Part shown: positions 42,831-54,080 of the stretch, in pieces
Numbering within the stretch: the stretch's first letter is position 1
Layout of the letters: each line of letters opens with the position of its first letter
From: Coprinellus micaceus
Lineage: Eukaryota; Basidiomycota; Agaricomycetes; Agaricales; Psathyrellaceae
Length of the DNA: 64,000 bases
NCBI GenBank assembly: GCA_951394405.1
Contig: OX596337.1
Coordinates: 3,348,001-3,412,000 of the forward strand
Direction: 5' to 3'
The notes under the pieces: generated by a model
The model's database searches: none
Told to the model about the DNA's origin: nothing
The model's input: the letters and a program-made list of their open reading frames with translations, nothing else
Position numbers and translations under genes: made by a program

Positions 42831-44037
42831 GGTGAATGATTATGCAGTGTTGTTGGTTGCCGTTAGAGAACGTGAGTTGCGTAGAGCACGTAAAGGCGCA
42901 AGGCCGTCGTTGACGTCGATATCGTGGTGGTAGAGACCAAGGAAGACTGAATCGCAGTCCCGGGGCTCAGAGGGAGGAACAGGTCACTGGTCAGGACTGG
43001 ATGGCGTTCCCATCAAGGCGGCAATGGTTCCACTTCAAGTAGTTCCGGCCACGTGATCGCGTGCCAGCAAAGCTCAGGGTCGAGGCCTTCATTTCCGGGT
43101 CTTCCTGAACATCCATCCCCTCGAACCCCACTTTCGTTACTCACTGCCAGACATAGTTCCACGAGCTACGCCGTATAAATTCTATACTGGCGCCCAGTTC
43201 TCGAAAGCGTCATTTGATTCACACACAAGCGCCTTAAGGCCGACGAAGATTTTCCGAACCACCGCGGTCCTAGCATCCCTCCCAGAGCCATCGTATGGGG
43301 ACCTTTAAGCCTTGAATAGAGCTCAAAGTAGTTCTACTTCCTCTGGAGAGAACCACGCTGAACGGCCAGAATACAGAAGGAGTGCCAACGTAGCCCCCAG
43401 TGTCGCTCTCTCGTGGGTTCAAGTTCCTCACGCACTGGCTGGAGACCTGGCACGACGCCTTCCTTGTGCGATGCGGCACCGTGAGACGATGCTTTCCCCT
43501 TGCATGGAACGAACCGTCGACCACCTTCAATGCCCATATGCTCTATCCTTGTCGCGATCTGATCTTAGCCGTCCACTGCGATCTGGGCAAAAACCTGCTA
43601 CTCGGCGCGAGTATGTCGGCATATCTCCCCGCAGGTATGCTGCTATCGCCTTTTTTTCTCCCCTTGATCACGCTGTTCTCGATATCAGACCAGTACAGCT
43701 GATCTCTGAATTCCCAGGAACGGGGGATAGGGTTGCTCTTCTCGATCCCTCAACCTCCGGGTTCTCAGCAGAACCGCTACTCGGTGGTTCTTAATCTTTT
43801 CTTAGCGCGCTCGACTGATCAAGCCTCGAGTCCGTCGAACCGGACGCGATGCTTGTTTTGACATCCCAGGGATACGAGGGGATACGCGTCCACATCTACT
43901 TCAAACGAACCAACTTGATGGTCCCTTGGCGCGGGCCTGGAGAACGCTTTCCGTCGCCGTATCTCCGCCATATAGATGGCCGACCTTTAAAATCCATGGA
44001 CTCTAGGTTGACCCCACCCCCTGATCAATATTTCACG
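42831..44037. other. Divergent spacer, membrane protein / S28 protease
   Basis: 1.2 kb between two divergent genes. Overlapping frames at 43312-43794 and 43400-43702 carry no domain. A TATAAAT at about 43174 is too far (860 bp) from the protease ATG to be assigned with confidence. I see no RNA gene. Confidence 0.45.
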
Positions 44038-46566
44038 ATGCTACCACGCTCGCTCTGGTCGTTGACCCTCTCCGCCCCTTTACTTGTGCTCTCCTTCCTC
44101 ATATCGACTTCCAGTGGAAGACTACCCGATGGCCTTGTTCATGGAAATATGCCTCGAAGACCAACCATACCCGAAGTTCGCCTTGGAGCTCGCACAAGCC
44201 TTCCCGTCGTCGACGTGAACGGAAACGAGCTCCCTCCCTACAACACAGTATATTACTTCGACCAACTTATCGACCACAACAGGCCATACCTCGGTACATT
44301 CAAGCAACGCTTCTGGCACACCTCGGAGTACTATAAACCCGGTGAGTGCCCCACCGTCGAAGCGAGGAAACATCATCTGACATTAGGCAAGGTGGGCCAA
44401 TCATACTTTCTACGCCTGGGGAAAGGAATGCAGACTGTAAGCCTTCTTTCCCCAGCTAGCCACTCTCCTAATTGCTTTTCAGTCTACTTCTCCTACCTCA
44501 CGAACATGACCGTCATGGGTGTGCTTGGTGAGCACCTCCTCTTTTCTCACCAACCGCCACTCTTCTCTAACCTCGGCGTTCAACAGCCCAAGAACTGAAT
44601 GGAGCAACAATCGTGCTTGAACATCGGTTCTATGGCCAGAGCAACCCTTACCCCGATCTCAGCGTCGAAAGCCTCCGAGTACACACCATACAGCAGGCTA
44701 TCGACGACCTTCAGTATTTCGCCGAGAACGTTGTCCTCCCTATGCCCAGTGGAGACAAGGTTGCGCCTCACAGAGCTCCATGGATTTTCGCCGGGGGAAG
44801 TTATGCCGGTACGTAAGGCGGTTTCGCGACAACCAGCCGACGACACACTCACTGAGTGCTAGGCGCTTTGGCGAGTTGGGCAATGGTTAGGCACGTCGAT
44901 GGCTTCTCCTGCAAAGGAGACGACTCATATCTGTATTTGATTTTACAGCAAGCCAAACCTGTTCTTCGCTGCCTACTCGTCATCAGGTGTTGTTCAAGCC
45001 AGAGTGTGAGCCCTGAACTAGTTTGTCACCTTGATACCAGCACTCACACCGACCGTAGAGACTTCTGGGAATATTTCGAACCTGTTCGCGAGTACATGCC
45101 GAGGAACTGTTCCTTGGACGTCGAAGCAGCGGTCTCTCAGCTCGACAAAGTTTTTCAGAGCGGCAACGCCACGGCGGTTGATAATATCAAAAAGTCATTT
45201 GGCCTCTCCGATTTGACCAACTCTATCGACTTCCTTGGAGCGCGTACGCGTTCGAATCTGGTTTAGGAGTGCCACAGTCGCTAATTTTGAGGGTAGTACG
45301 AAACAACCTATGGGATTGGCAACAACTTCAACCGGGAACAGGTTCCATGTCCATCTTCTACCGTTTCTGCGACCAATTGCAGTTAAAGCCTGGTGCGGAA
45401 CCCCAGCCGACTGGCTGGGGAGCTGACTATGCCCTGGGTGCCTGGGGGAGGTTTTGGAGGCGCGAATATTACCCATACCGTACGTCCTTCCCGATCCGAG
45501 CCTCGGAAGAGTCAGACTGACACCAACTGGCGCAAACAGTCTGCGGAATCGACGATGCCGAGTATGTGTAGTCGCAAGCCAGTTCATCAGCTCACCCACA
45601 CGCTAACCACGGCGTCCGTCCTTCGTTTACAGGACATGTTTAGGGACAGCTAACCCTGCCCTAGATTATTGGACTGATACATCTCCAGGCAATAGCGCCC
45701 GAGCGTGGTTCTGGACGGTGTGAGTGACGCGGCACTCTTCTGTTGACCATGTCTCATTAGAATCTGGTCCCTCTCGCCCTTCTACTTCTTCTTCCATCCC
45801 ATTCCGTTCTCATCTTCCCTTACAGGTGCAATGAAGTCGGATATCTACAGGTACGGCTGTGCTCACCAAACTTCTTCTTGCTTCGGGGACGGATCAGCTG
45901 ATGGAACGCGAAACTAGAACGCAGCACCAGAGGGAACGCCTTCCCTCGTTTCACGTCTTGTACAACCGTCTTATGACTTAGTAAGCACGCCTTCCTCATT
46001 CTCAAATTCAACCGTTCTGACCGTTTGTTCTTTCCTCATGCGCTCTTTCCTTAAAGCGTCAATGCCAGCTCATGTTCCCCAAAGCCTTCTCAAAGGTTCC
46101 GACACCCAGAGCAGACCTTGTCAACTTGCTGTACAAGGGGTGGAACGTGAAACTCGACAGAATTATCTTTGTCAACGGCGCTCGTACGTTCATTTAATCC
46201 ACCCATCACACACACTTTGGGTTCTGAAGTATACTTCTTGACGCGAAAGGTGACCCTTGGCGAGATGCCACCATGTCAGCACGGGGCCAGCAGCCCAGGG
46301 TTACGTCCAAGCAGCAGGTACACCTGACTGACGGGTTCCACTGTTCGGACCTGACCTTGGAGGGAGCGATAGATCCGAGCATCGCAGAGGTTCATCGCAA
46401 GGCCGTCGAGTCAATGAGGAAGTGGCTTAAGTCGTACAGGCCCACCCCGCGACCCCAAAATCCAGTCAAGCCACCGCGACCACCTCCGCCACATCCCTGG
46501 AGGCCGTTCCGTACCAAGGGCTGGAAAATCAAGAAGACCAATGCCTGGATGCGTGGTGGTCAATAG
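44038..46566 (+). CDS. Secreted S28 serine carboxypeptidase
   Basis: Fourteen exons (44038-44341, 44392-44436, 44483-44527, 44587-44808, 44863-44894, 44953-45005, 45059-45243, 45297-45479, 45540-45561, 45633-45719, 45826-45850, 45918-45980, 46057-46183, 46250-46566) encode 569 residues. A signal peptide (LWSLTLSAPLLVLSFLISTS) comes first. S28 landmarks: YYFDQLIDHNRPYLGTFKQR, GGPIILSTPGE, LEHRFYGQSNPYPD, the nucleophile in WIFAGGSYAGALAS, FFAAYSSSGVVQA, the acid in NGARDPWRDAT and the His in LTDGFHCSDL. The family (prolyl carboxypeptidase-like) removes residues after proline, usually at acid pH outside the cell. A basic/Pro-rich tail of about 60 residues follows the catalytic domain. Confidence 0.92.
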
Positions 46567-46744
46567 GAACTATCTGGGGAAGCACCCCGACTTATTTTCT
46601 TCAATGTTTCAGCGGACTAAACCCTGACATGGACGAATGTACTCATCTATCGAGCTTTGGACTAATATCAACCAAGATTTATACCACTATTACATATCAC
46701 CATATTAGCCCTTTCCTTCACGGCGATGGGTCCTTTCGCGTGGG

Positions 46745-48157
46745 CTAGGCATCCGCCTTTACAGCATTCAAAGGGGAGGTCTTGTCGCACCGGTCGATCG
46801 CATCGAAAAGAAGTTCGAAGAACGCTGGTACCTGTCATAGTTTTGAGCCGTATGATTCACCATGGTGCACGGTGGGGAGAAGCGGTCCGGGAGAAGCTCA
46901 CGTTCCAGGTGGGTAAGGCAGGGAGGAATTCCAAGAAGATGCTAGAGAATACAAGAAGGGAAGTAGAAAAGAGAGTGACGTACCTGCAGTGACTCCGCGA
47001 CAAGACAGTTCTTGCCATGCCTTCCCCAGGTATCGTCACATTTTCTGTAGTTCCAAACGTCGACCACTGTTTCGCCTGCGGTGTGTGTTCCCGAAAGCTC
47101 TGTGTCGACCCTGTACCGAGTAGTTGTAAAGATCTCGGGGTTCGAAACATACGCGATTGTGAGGGCATCGTGGAGAGGTGGGCCAGCGTCGAAGCCGAAT
47201 GTGGACTTGTAGGATCCCGCGAAGAAGGAGATGAGTGTCGAGAGGGTGTGGCGGAGAGGTGTGGCGGCTTCCGCCGGTTTTACAGCGCCACGGAGGCGCG
47301 AATGCAAGTTTCCAGTCACGATGGCCGTGTGTGTAACGTTAATGGGTATCATGGTCTTCTTTACTGGAACGTCCAGGACGATCTGGCAGGCATGAGCTTT
47401 TGGAAAGCGTGAATATCCATCCGGTGTTCAGATATAAAATATAGAGGATATACTGACGGTCGCAAAGGATATTGAATTCAGCAACAGCTGACCTGTTTCC
47501 GACTCCAACGCCTCCCCCCATAAAGACAAACTCTTCAACCGCTTCTATGAGGTCGGGGTACACGCTCACAAACAGCGCGATGTTGGTCATTGGACCGCTA
47601 GACACAACAGTGACCTTGTGGCCGGTCCCATTGGCCCACACGCTTCTAATAGTCCTGGACATACCTTCCAGAGCTCTGGTTGGCTTTCCATCAGGACCCT
47701 CCTCAAAAAATGCATGAACGAGAGGATCGTCCAATGCGGGCAGACCCTCGACACCGCCCAGTCCGTCTATACCGTGGATCTCGGGGTCATGCTTGGCTTC
47801 AAGGATGAGGGGCTTGTCTGCGCCAGGAAAAACGCGTACGCCCTCGTTCTTTGAGCCGAAGGCATACAAGCAGCGGGCAGCGTTGAGCGCCGTGTACTCG
47901 CTGCTCGCGTTCCCGTGGGTCTAATCGGATTGCGTGGACAATCAGTATAGGGTCTGGGATTAGCAGAGCCCAACGACACTCACCGTCGATACTCCTACGA
48001 GCTGAACCCCAGGGGTGTTTACCGCCAGCATAATCGCGGTAGCATCGTCGTGACCCTAGGGCGTCCCGATCGTTGAGATTTCAGATCGCGAAGCCTCGAA
48101 GCTGCATCGTCGTTCTGGGGGACTTACGGGATCGACATCGAGCCAGATGTGCTTCAT
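46745..48157 (-). CDS. Inosine/uridine-preferring nucleoside hydrolase
   Basis: Five exons (48157-48128, 48055-47984, 47920-47458, 47396-46984, 46831-46745) encode 354 residues. The metal/ribose site DVDPGHDDATAIML is split by the first intron. Other family blocks are VGVSTTHGNASSEYTALNA, IHGIDGLGG, VTVVSSGPMTNIALFVSVYP, EFVFMGGGVGVGNRSAVAEF with NILCD, VTHTAIV and GPPLHDALTIAYV with the conserved His-Asp. The enzyme splits nucleosides into base and ribose for purine/pyrimidine salvage in the cytosol. It is convergent with the S28 gene (178 bp between stops). The last intron (152 bp) is longer than average. Confidence 0.92.
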
Positions 48158-48396
48158 GTTGGCAATTTAGACCCACGGGACGCTAGATCGTGGACGTGGT
48201 CGAGGGTAGAGCCGCGGCACTAAGCACATGGCGACTCCTGTCGTTGAAATGGGTTCCAGATAACGGGCAAGGGGCTGTAACGGATGAAGTTGAGGCACAG
48301 GGCACTAGCGAATGGGCATATCAGAATGATGGCCCTGGGCGTCTGATAATACGATTCAGAAGTTGTCGTCATTTCAAGTTCATGAGGCCCATCGTA

Positions 48397-49785
48397 CTAC
48401 AACAAAGTATGAACGTAGGTAGACTTAGGGCGCACACCGAGACCCGCCTCAGTGTACACCTTCTCAATCCACTCCATATTCGCAAGCGTATCTTCCTTTG
48501 TAATCCACGTTTGCGGCTCCCTTCCCTTCACCCTATTTACGAATGCCTCAAGTTGATATCTATAGGTCTCCCACCAGGGCTCTCCTTTCAGTGGTCCCTC
48601 CTTAAACGTATACAGCTTTTCCTTCCTTACACGCCCGTCCCTTGGCGTGACTGTGATCGTGTGGTACAAGGAAGGCAAAACAAAGTTGTATATCTCAATT
48701 TTGCCCCCTTCGCACTCTATGGTTGCGTCGAGCTCAGGTAGGCGCGGGATGATTCCGAGGACGTTGGGAGACCGAAGGTCCGAGGTGAGCTTGGCTGTGA
48801 CATCGTTGGGAAGGGAGAAGCTGGCTATGATTTGTTCGTCGACTTTTCCGGTGTCGGAGGTGGAGGCTTTGGGCGACTGGAAGACCCTATGGGAAACATC
48901 GAGGATAGATGTTGGGTTGGAGGAGCTGAAGTACCGGATGGCGTTCATGGTGTAACCTAAAGCGGCACGGTTGCCAGATAACCAATGAGCTGCACAAATT
49001 GCGGTGTAAGGACTTACATCCCATGTCCATCATCGAACCTCCTCCAAGCCCATAATCGAACCGAATGTCGGTTGCAGAGAACATAGCCTTAGAGACAGTC
49101 ATGACGGTCTCGATATGCTTGAGCTTCCCGAGTTCTCCGCTATCCAAGATGGCCTTCGCTCTCTGCACCGCCGGGTGGAATCTAAATAGGCGCGCATGAC
49201 ACTGGACCTCAGACTCTGGACCCTGAGACAGGCGCCCGCTGCGCAATCCAAAGACTCACCGGTAGTGAAACGCCTCTAGCAAAACCAACCCCTTCTTCTC
49301 AGCCAACTCAAACATTGCCTTCGTCTCCTCGACCGTGTCCGCAGCTGGCTTCTCCAGCAATACATGCTTCCCCGCTTCAAGCGCCTTCATCGTCCACTCG
49401 AAGTGGAGGATATTAGGGAGTGGGTTGTAAATGGCGTCGACATCCGGATCGCCGATAAGCTCCTCGTAGCTCCCATGGACCTTGGGGATTCCGTGTTTCC
49501 TTGCGAATGCCTGGGCCTTGGTCCTATCTCTGGCGGCTACCGCGTAGACTTCGACCTCCGGATGAGAAATGGCGGGGCGAATCAAGGCTGCAGGGGCGAT
49601 TTGGGCCGCTCCGAGTATCCCAAACCGAAGGGGACGTGGAGACGCATCTTGAGCGGCTGGCACGGCCTTTGGCGGGTTGTAGATCTGCGCAGGTGGTTTA
49701 ATGAGGGCTTATTCTTTCCACCACTTGAAGAATTGGTGGCGTTTACCTTGTAAACCCTACTAACAAACCCTACCGCAGAGGACAT
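48397..49785 (-). CDS. Gfo/Idh/MocA-type NAD(P) oxidoreductase
   Basis: Four exons (49785-49747, 49684-49260, 49181-49018, 48956-48397) encode 395 residues. The Rossmann fold starts LRFGILGAAQIAPAALIRPA, then VYAVAARDRTKAQAFARKHG, DVDAIYNPLPNILHFEWTMK and the catalytic-Lys motif GKHVLLEKPAADT. The C-terminal half (MDMGCYTMNAIRYFSS onward) is the substrate domain. Nearest recognisable relatives are dimeric dihydrodiol dehydrogenase / D-xylose 1-dehydrogenase-like members. Substrate is probably a sugar or diol; not determined. A separate 13-residue first exon is supported by phase. Confidence 0.88.
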
Positions 49786-50096
49786 CCTTAGAAGTTAGTG
49801 TAAGTGGGGGTTGAAAGTCGTGAAAGGCCTGGGAGGAATCTAACGCCTAACGAAATCATTTATGTGAAGATGACCGCAGTGTGTGCTTCTCAGACTGGAT
49901 CAAGACGATGCGCGCGTGCATACGGTCCCGCTGCGACGTAGTTATCTGTCCCGAGCGTTCAGTCGTGTAGCATTGGCTTCAATTGCCGGTCCAAATCTGT
50001 CCAAATTAATCGAAAGGCTAACGTCGATACGTGCTAAAGCAGCAGCTCATCAACACAACAAGGTAGTATGGAATGCCATCCTACGAAGTCCTGTGA
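49786..50096. other. Spacer: GatB 3' UTR and oxidoreductase promoter
   Basis: 311 bp between two minus-strand genes; no gene, repeat or RNA seen. Confidence 0.45.
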
Positions 50097-52068
50097 TCAA
50101 GGAGCTGCCGCAACTATCCGCTCGATCACCTCCTTCACAGATTTAGCATCTGCCCGACCCCGACTCTCTTTCATAACTCTCCCAACGATCTTATTCAGCA
50201 CACCCATGTGCCCCGCTTTCAGTGCTGCAACCTCTTTCGGCATCGACTCCATTGCTTTCCGAACGGCGGCTTCCAGATTGCCAACTTGAGAAGCATCCTT
50301 CAGCTCTTGCGTTGGTTCGGGGGAGAGTAGCTGCTGTTCCTCAGCTATTTGTTTGGTGGGATGTGCTGAAGGGTTTGAAAGCATGTACCGCATGAGGTAT
50401 TTAGCAGATGTCCCAGTAAGCATTTTGTCCTGGACAAGGTCGATGAGCTCTGCGAGTTGTTGCACGGCCAACGTGTTACTCTGGAAGCCTTGTTTCCTCG
50501 AGGTCAACTGCCCCAACAGTTCGTGCACCATCCTGGCAAAATGTCAACCCCGATTGTCGTGAACTACCTGGTAAGCACCGACCAGTTATAGACTGCCTTC
50601 GGGTTGCGCTTTGTGCCTTCGCACAACGCGTCGAAATATTGTATGGGGCCTTGGATTGTGGAGGTGTCTCCGTCCAGAGGTACATCTTTGACACTGTCAA
50701 GTTTCATGAGAGTTGCCACTTGCTTTTCAGGAAGGCCATAGGACGACAATAAACGTTCGCGAGTTTGCCATGGCAGTTCAGGTAGTGTCTCTTTGATTGC
50801 GGCGATACGTTCCTAGATAGAGGTTAGTACTAACCGCATCATAAATTATGATGACTCACTTCACTCAACACAAGGGTACCCAAATTGGGGTCTGGCATAT
50901 AACGGTAATCGGGCGCATCCTCCTTGGACCTGAGTTTAAAGGTTTCGAACGTGTTTTCGTCAAAACCGCGGGTTTCTTGAGGGACAACCGGGTTGGAAGA
51001 TGAAAAGATATCGATGTGTCGACGGATTTCTGAACCTGCACACGGTTAGGTTGCGAGAAAGCTGATGAGGAGCAGGACGCACTGATAGCTGCCTGCATAA
51101 ACTTGACACTGTTCAAGTTCTTTACTTCGCAACGAGTCCCCCAAGGCTCTCCAACTCTGTTCACAGACACATTAACATCACACCGAAGGGATCCCTCTTC
51201 CATATTTCCGTCGCTCGCTCCAACAGCGCGAATGATGGCTTGTAGAGCACGAACATATGCGCCGGCTTCTTCTGGGGAACGGAGGTCGGGTTCTGTCACA
51301 ATCTCCATGAGACCGGTCCCAGCTCGGTTGAGGTCAATCAGGGAGGTCAAAGTGCGTCCTATGAAGGTCGACTTTGCTGTGTCCTAGCAACAGAGTTCGT
51401 CAAACCACTGCGAGAAATAGAAGCAAAGTAGGTACCTGTTCGAGTTGCAGTTGTTTGATGCGTACTGTAACTGGGGTCGATTGGTCAGGGAGGTATACGT
51501 CGAGACTTCCATTCTTTGCGAGGGGAGCTATGCAGGGTCAATGGCTCATTCTGGAAGACAGAGTGGTGGATGGCTGACCATATTGCTGTGTGATTTGGAA
51601 CCCTGTAGGCAGGTCGGAGTAGAAATAATGCTTTCTGTCGAAGGAGGATCGCTTTTGGATCGCGCAATTGAGCGCTATCGACGCTCGAAGCCCCAAATCG
51701 ACACATTTTGGGTTCAATTTCTGTGGTTCGTTCAGACCTATTGGCAGTGAGAGATGCGGGACTGTGACACACAGGAAGCGTCCCCGGCAACGCAGCGTCA
51801 AAGACAGAAACATTGGTATTGGGCAATTCTTTCGGTCCTGAAGTCAAAGCGTCTATGCAAAACGCTCAGTTGGCCTCACCACGAATCTCGAAATGAACAT
51901 ACGGGAGAAGAGTTTCTGACGAGACTTCAATTGCGCGTGCGTTTCGATTCCAATGACCACCTCATATCCCGGCCAACGCGGGTCCTCCTTCCCTGCCCGC
52001 GCAGCATGTAGAAAGCGATATTGAATAGGACAGACACATGGCCGTCGGAGGAGAAGTCTAGCAAGCAT
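50097..52068 (-). CDS. Mitochondrial Glu-tRNA(Gln) amidotransferase subunit B
   Basis: Eight exons (52068-51903, 51852-51773, 51720-51579, 51527-51436, 51383-51083, 51035-50860, 50812-50583, 50532-50097) encode 540 residues. After a basic mitochondrial leader ([20 protein letters not shown]) come the GatB blocks [76 protein letters not shown] and [12 protein letters not shown]. The YqeY-like tail carries [11 protein letters not shown] at the very end. With GatA (and GatF or GatC) it converts Glu-tRNA(Gln) to Gln-tRNA(Gln) in mitochondria, so it is needed for organelle translation. It is divergent from the DUF262 gene with 139 bp between. Confidence 0.93.
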
Positions 52069-52207
52069 TGCCCAGCCAGGATTCGTCGGACTCCGAATGC
52101 GGGTGGATGAATTGTCACGTGGTTTTATATGAGGGAAGCGTGTGGCGAAACCTGCGAAACGCGGCGCGACCGTAGTCGTACCTTGCTTGGACTCTGACCA
52201 TCACTTC
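52069..52207. promoter_or_regulatory. Divergent GatB / DUF262 promoter
   Basis: 139 bp between two divergent start codons; no clear core element seen. Confidence 0.45.
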
Positions 52208-53807
52208 ATGCCTCTCCATAATGTCCCTATGAAGGCTCCTGCCTCGGACTCAGGCTCCGAGTACGACTTTCTTGAAGACGAGGACACAGATAACCCGAAT
52301 GTCTTTCGGATCGAGGGTGCCCTCCCCCGCGCCGTAAAACGCGATTTCACCATCGAGGAGCTGCACAGTAGGTAGCAGAGGTATGGCTCCTCAGGATGCG
52401 TGGAATTTGACGCTTCAATTCAGGCATGGTGCACAACGGCGATATAGATACTGAGCCACCATACCAGAGAGGTCCGCTGCTTTTTCTTTTTCAAGTGCCT
52501 TCCACCAACTGACTCAAAAAACGTGGGGTAGACGTCGTTTGGACGAATGCCAAGATGACCGGGCTGATAGACTCGATCTGGAAGAACTATCACATTCCAT
52601 CTCTGGTCTTTGTCTCGAAAACCGATAGCGATGGGGATGAAACCCTCGTTTGTGTGGATGGGAAGCAGGTGTGTTTGGGACCAACATTCAAGTGTGTTTG
52701 CCACTCAAATTGCGATAGCGTTTGACTTCTATTCTCAAGTTCATGGACGGAACGGTGAGTCTGCCCCTCCCTTTATTGGTCGGTTTATGATACAAAACCT
52801 GTTGGCAGATTCATCGTATGTCCTTCAATTCTTTTACCATCCAGCCCTCTCATTTTTTGCCAGATAAAATTCAAACGCATTTCTGGTGGTGGACTTGTCC
52901 AAGCAAAGTCAAGGCAAACCACAGCCAAATTCCGGACCATAGGAAGCGCGACTTTTGCGCGCGGACGATTAGTTGCGACGTCTATCACAATCTTTCAGAA
53001 GAGGCAGAACGCGAGATGTTCCGTCGGGTACAGATGGGTGTGGTGCTTACAACTGCAGAGAAACTAAGGGTCGCCAACTCACCAATGGCAACGTATGTCT
53101 GTCTCTTATTTTTCTTTCTAACACCAGCTCAATATTTACAGGTTCCTCAATGACATGGAAAGCCAACATATCCATATTGCTGGTGGCTTGGGAGAGCTTC
53201 TCACATGGGATCTCAAACGAGGAAAACCGTTCCAGAACCTGATGGTGATGGTATACTACTGCCAGAACTATCCAGAAGAGCGCCTCAATACCAGCGGACA
53301 ACTAGAAAAATGGCTTCATCGCACCACGGAACCCTCAGCGGCATTCAAAGGAGATATAGTAAAAGTACTTCGCGACATGTGGAAGATTGCTTCAGATGAT
53401 AACCTGAACGACGCCTTTACCTCGATCGGTAATATTCTCTCACCTGTGGAGTTCGTTTTTATCGGTACGGCAAGTTCAATTCAAAGTCTCCCTGGTGCTG
53501 ACTTGATGCAGGTGTACTCTTATATGCCATCCGAGATAGCGCCCTTGGTACCAAATCCGACGCAATCAAGGCACTCAGACAGTTTGTCAGGTCTAATCAC
53601 GAAGAGATAAGACTCAACAATAAGGTCATTAAGTCCCTCTGGGGCGTTATAAAGCGCCTGGAGAAGAACCCACTGGTGGATCTCAATACCAAGGGCGCCA
53701 GCCGACCAAGAGGTCGCCCACCAGGATCGAAAGCCCTGAAACGAAAGGTTGATCCCAAGGACGACGATGGAGACTATGTCAACGGGCGAACGACGCGCCG
53801 TCGATGA
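52208..53807 (+). CDS. DUF262 (GmrSD N-domain-like) protein with AT-hook
   Basis: Eight exons (52208-52367, 52424-52471, 52532-52668, 52719-52754, 52809-52815, 52864-53092, 53142-53464, 53512-53807) encode 411 residues. The DUF262 core shows MVHNGDIDTEPPYQRDVVW, LIDSIWKNYHIPSLVF and CVDGKQRLTSILKFMDGT, the DGxQR-type motif being split by an intron. Exon 5 is only 7 bp, restoring the IHH just before HFWWW. The C-terminus ends with an AT-hook-like SRPRGRPPGSKALKRK and an acidic patch, suggesting DNA contact in the nucleus. In bacteria the domain belongs to GmrSD-type modification-dependent systems; in Agaricomycetes it is widespread and of unknown role. An in-frame second ATG lies at 52229. Confidence 0.8.
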
Positions 53808-54080
53808 CGGTCCGTGCATTGCCTCGGCCTCAAACACTGTACCATAGCACCTGTACTCTCACATATACTGTACATTCGTAATTTACTACCCCCTGTACCA
53901 CCATAGGCCTGAGGCCTGAGGACGCGGCAGCCGGCTTGAGCGTGACCGCGTTTCCCGAAGCCATCGCTTGCGGGCGTCACGTTCTACTCACTGCCACCAT
54001 GATGGGCGATGCTCCTATTATGCTAATTGCTCCTATATTGCTCACAACTACATATCCTTGGACCTCTACCAAGCCGCACG

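Noticed and set aside
43425..43440. GGTTCAAGTTCC, resembling a tRNA B box
   Set aside because: No A box, acceptor stem or cloverleaf could be folded around it.
43312..43794. 160-codon frame upstream of the S28 protease
   Set aside because: No domain; three overlapping frames share the region, as expected by chance in GC-rich DNA.
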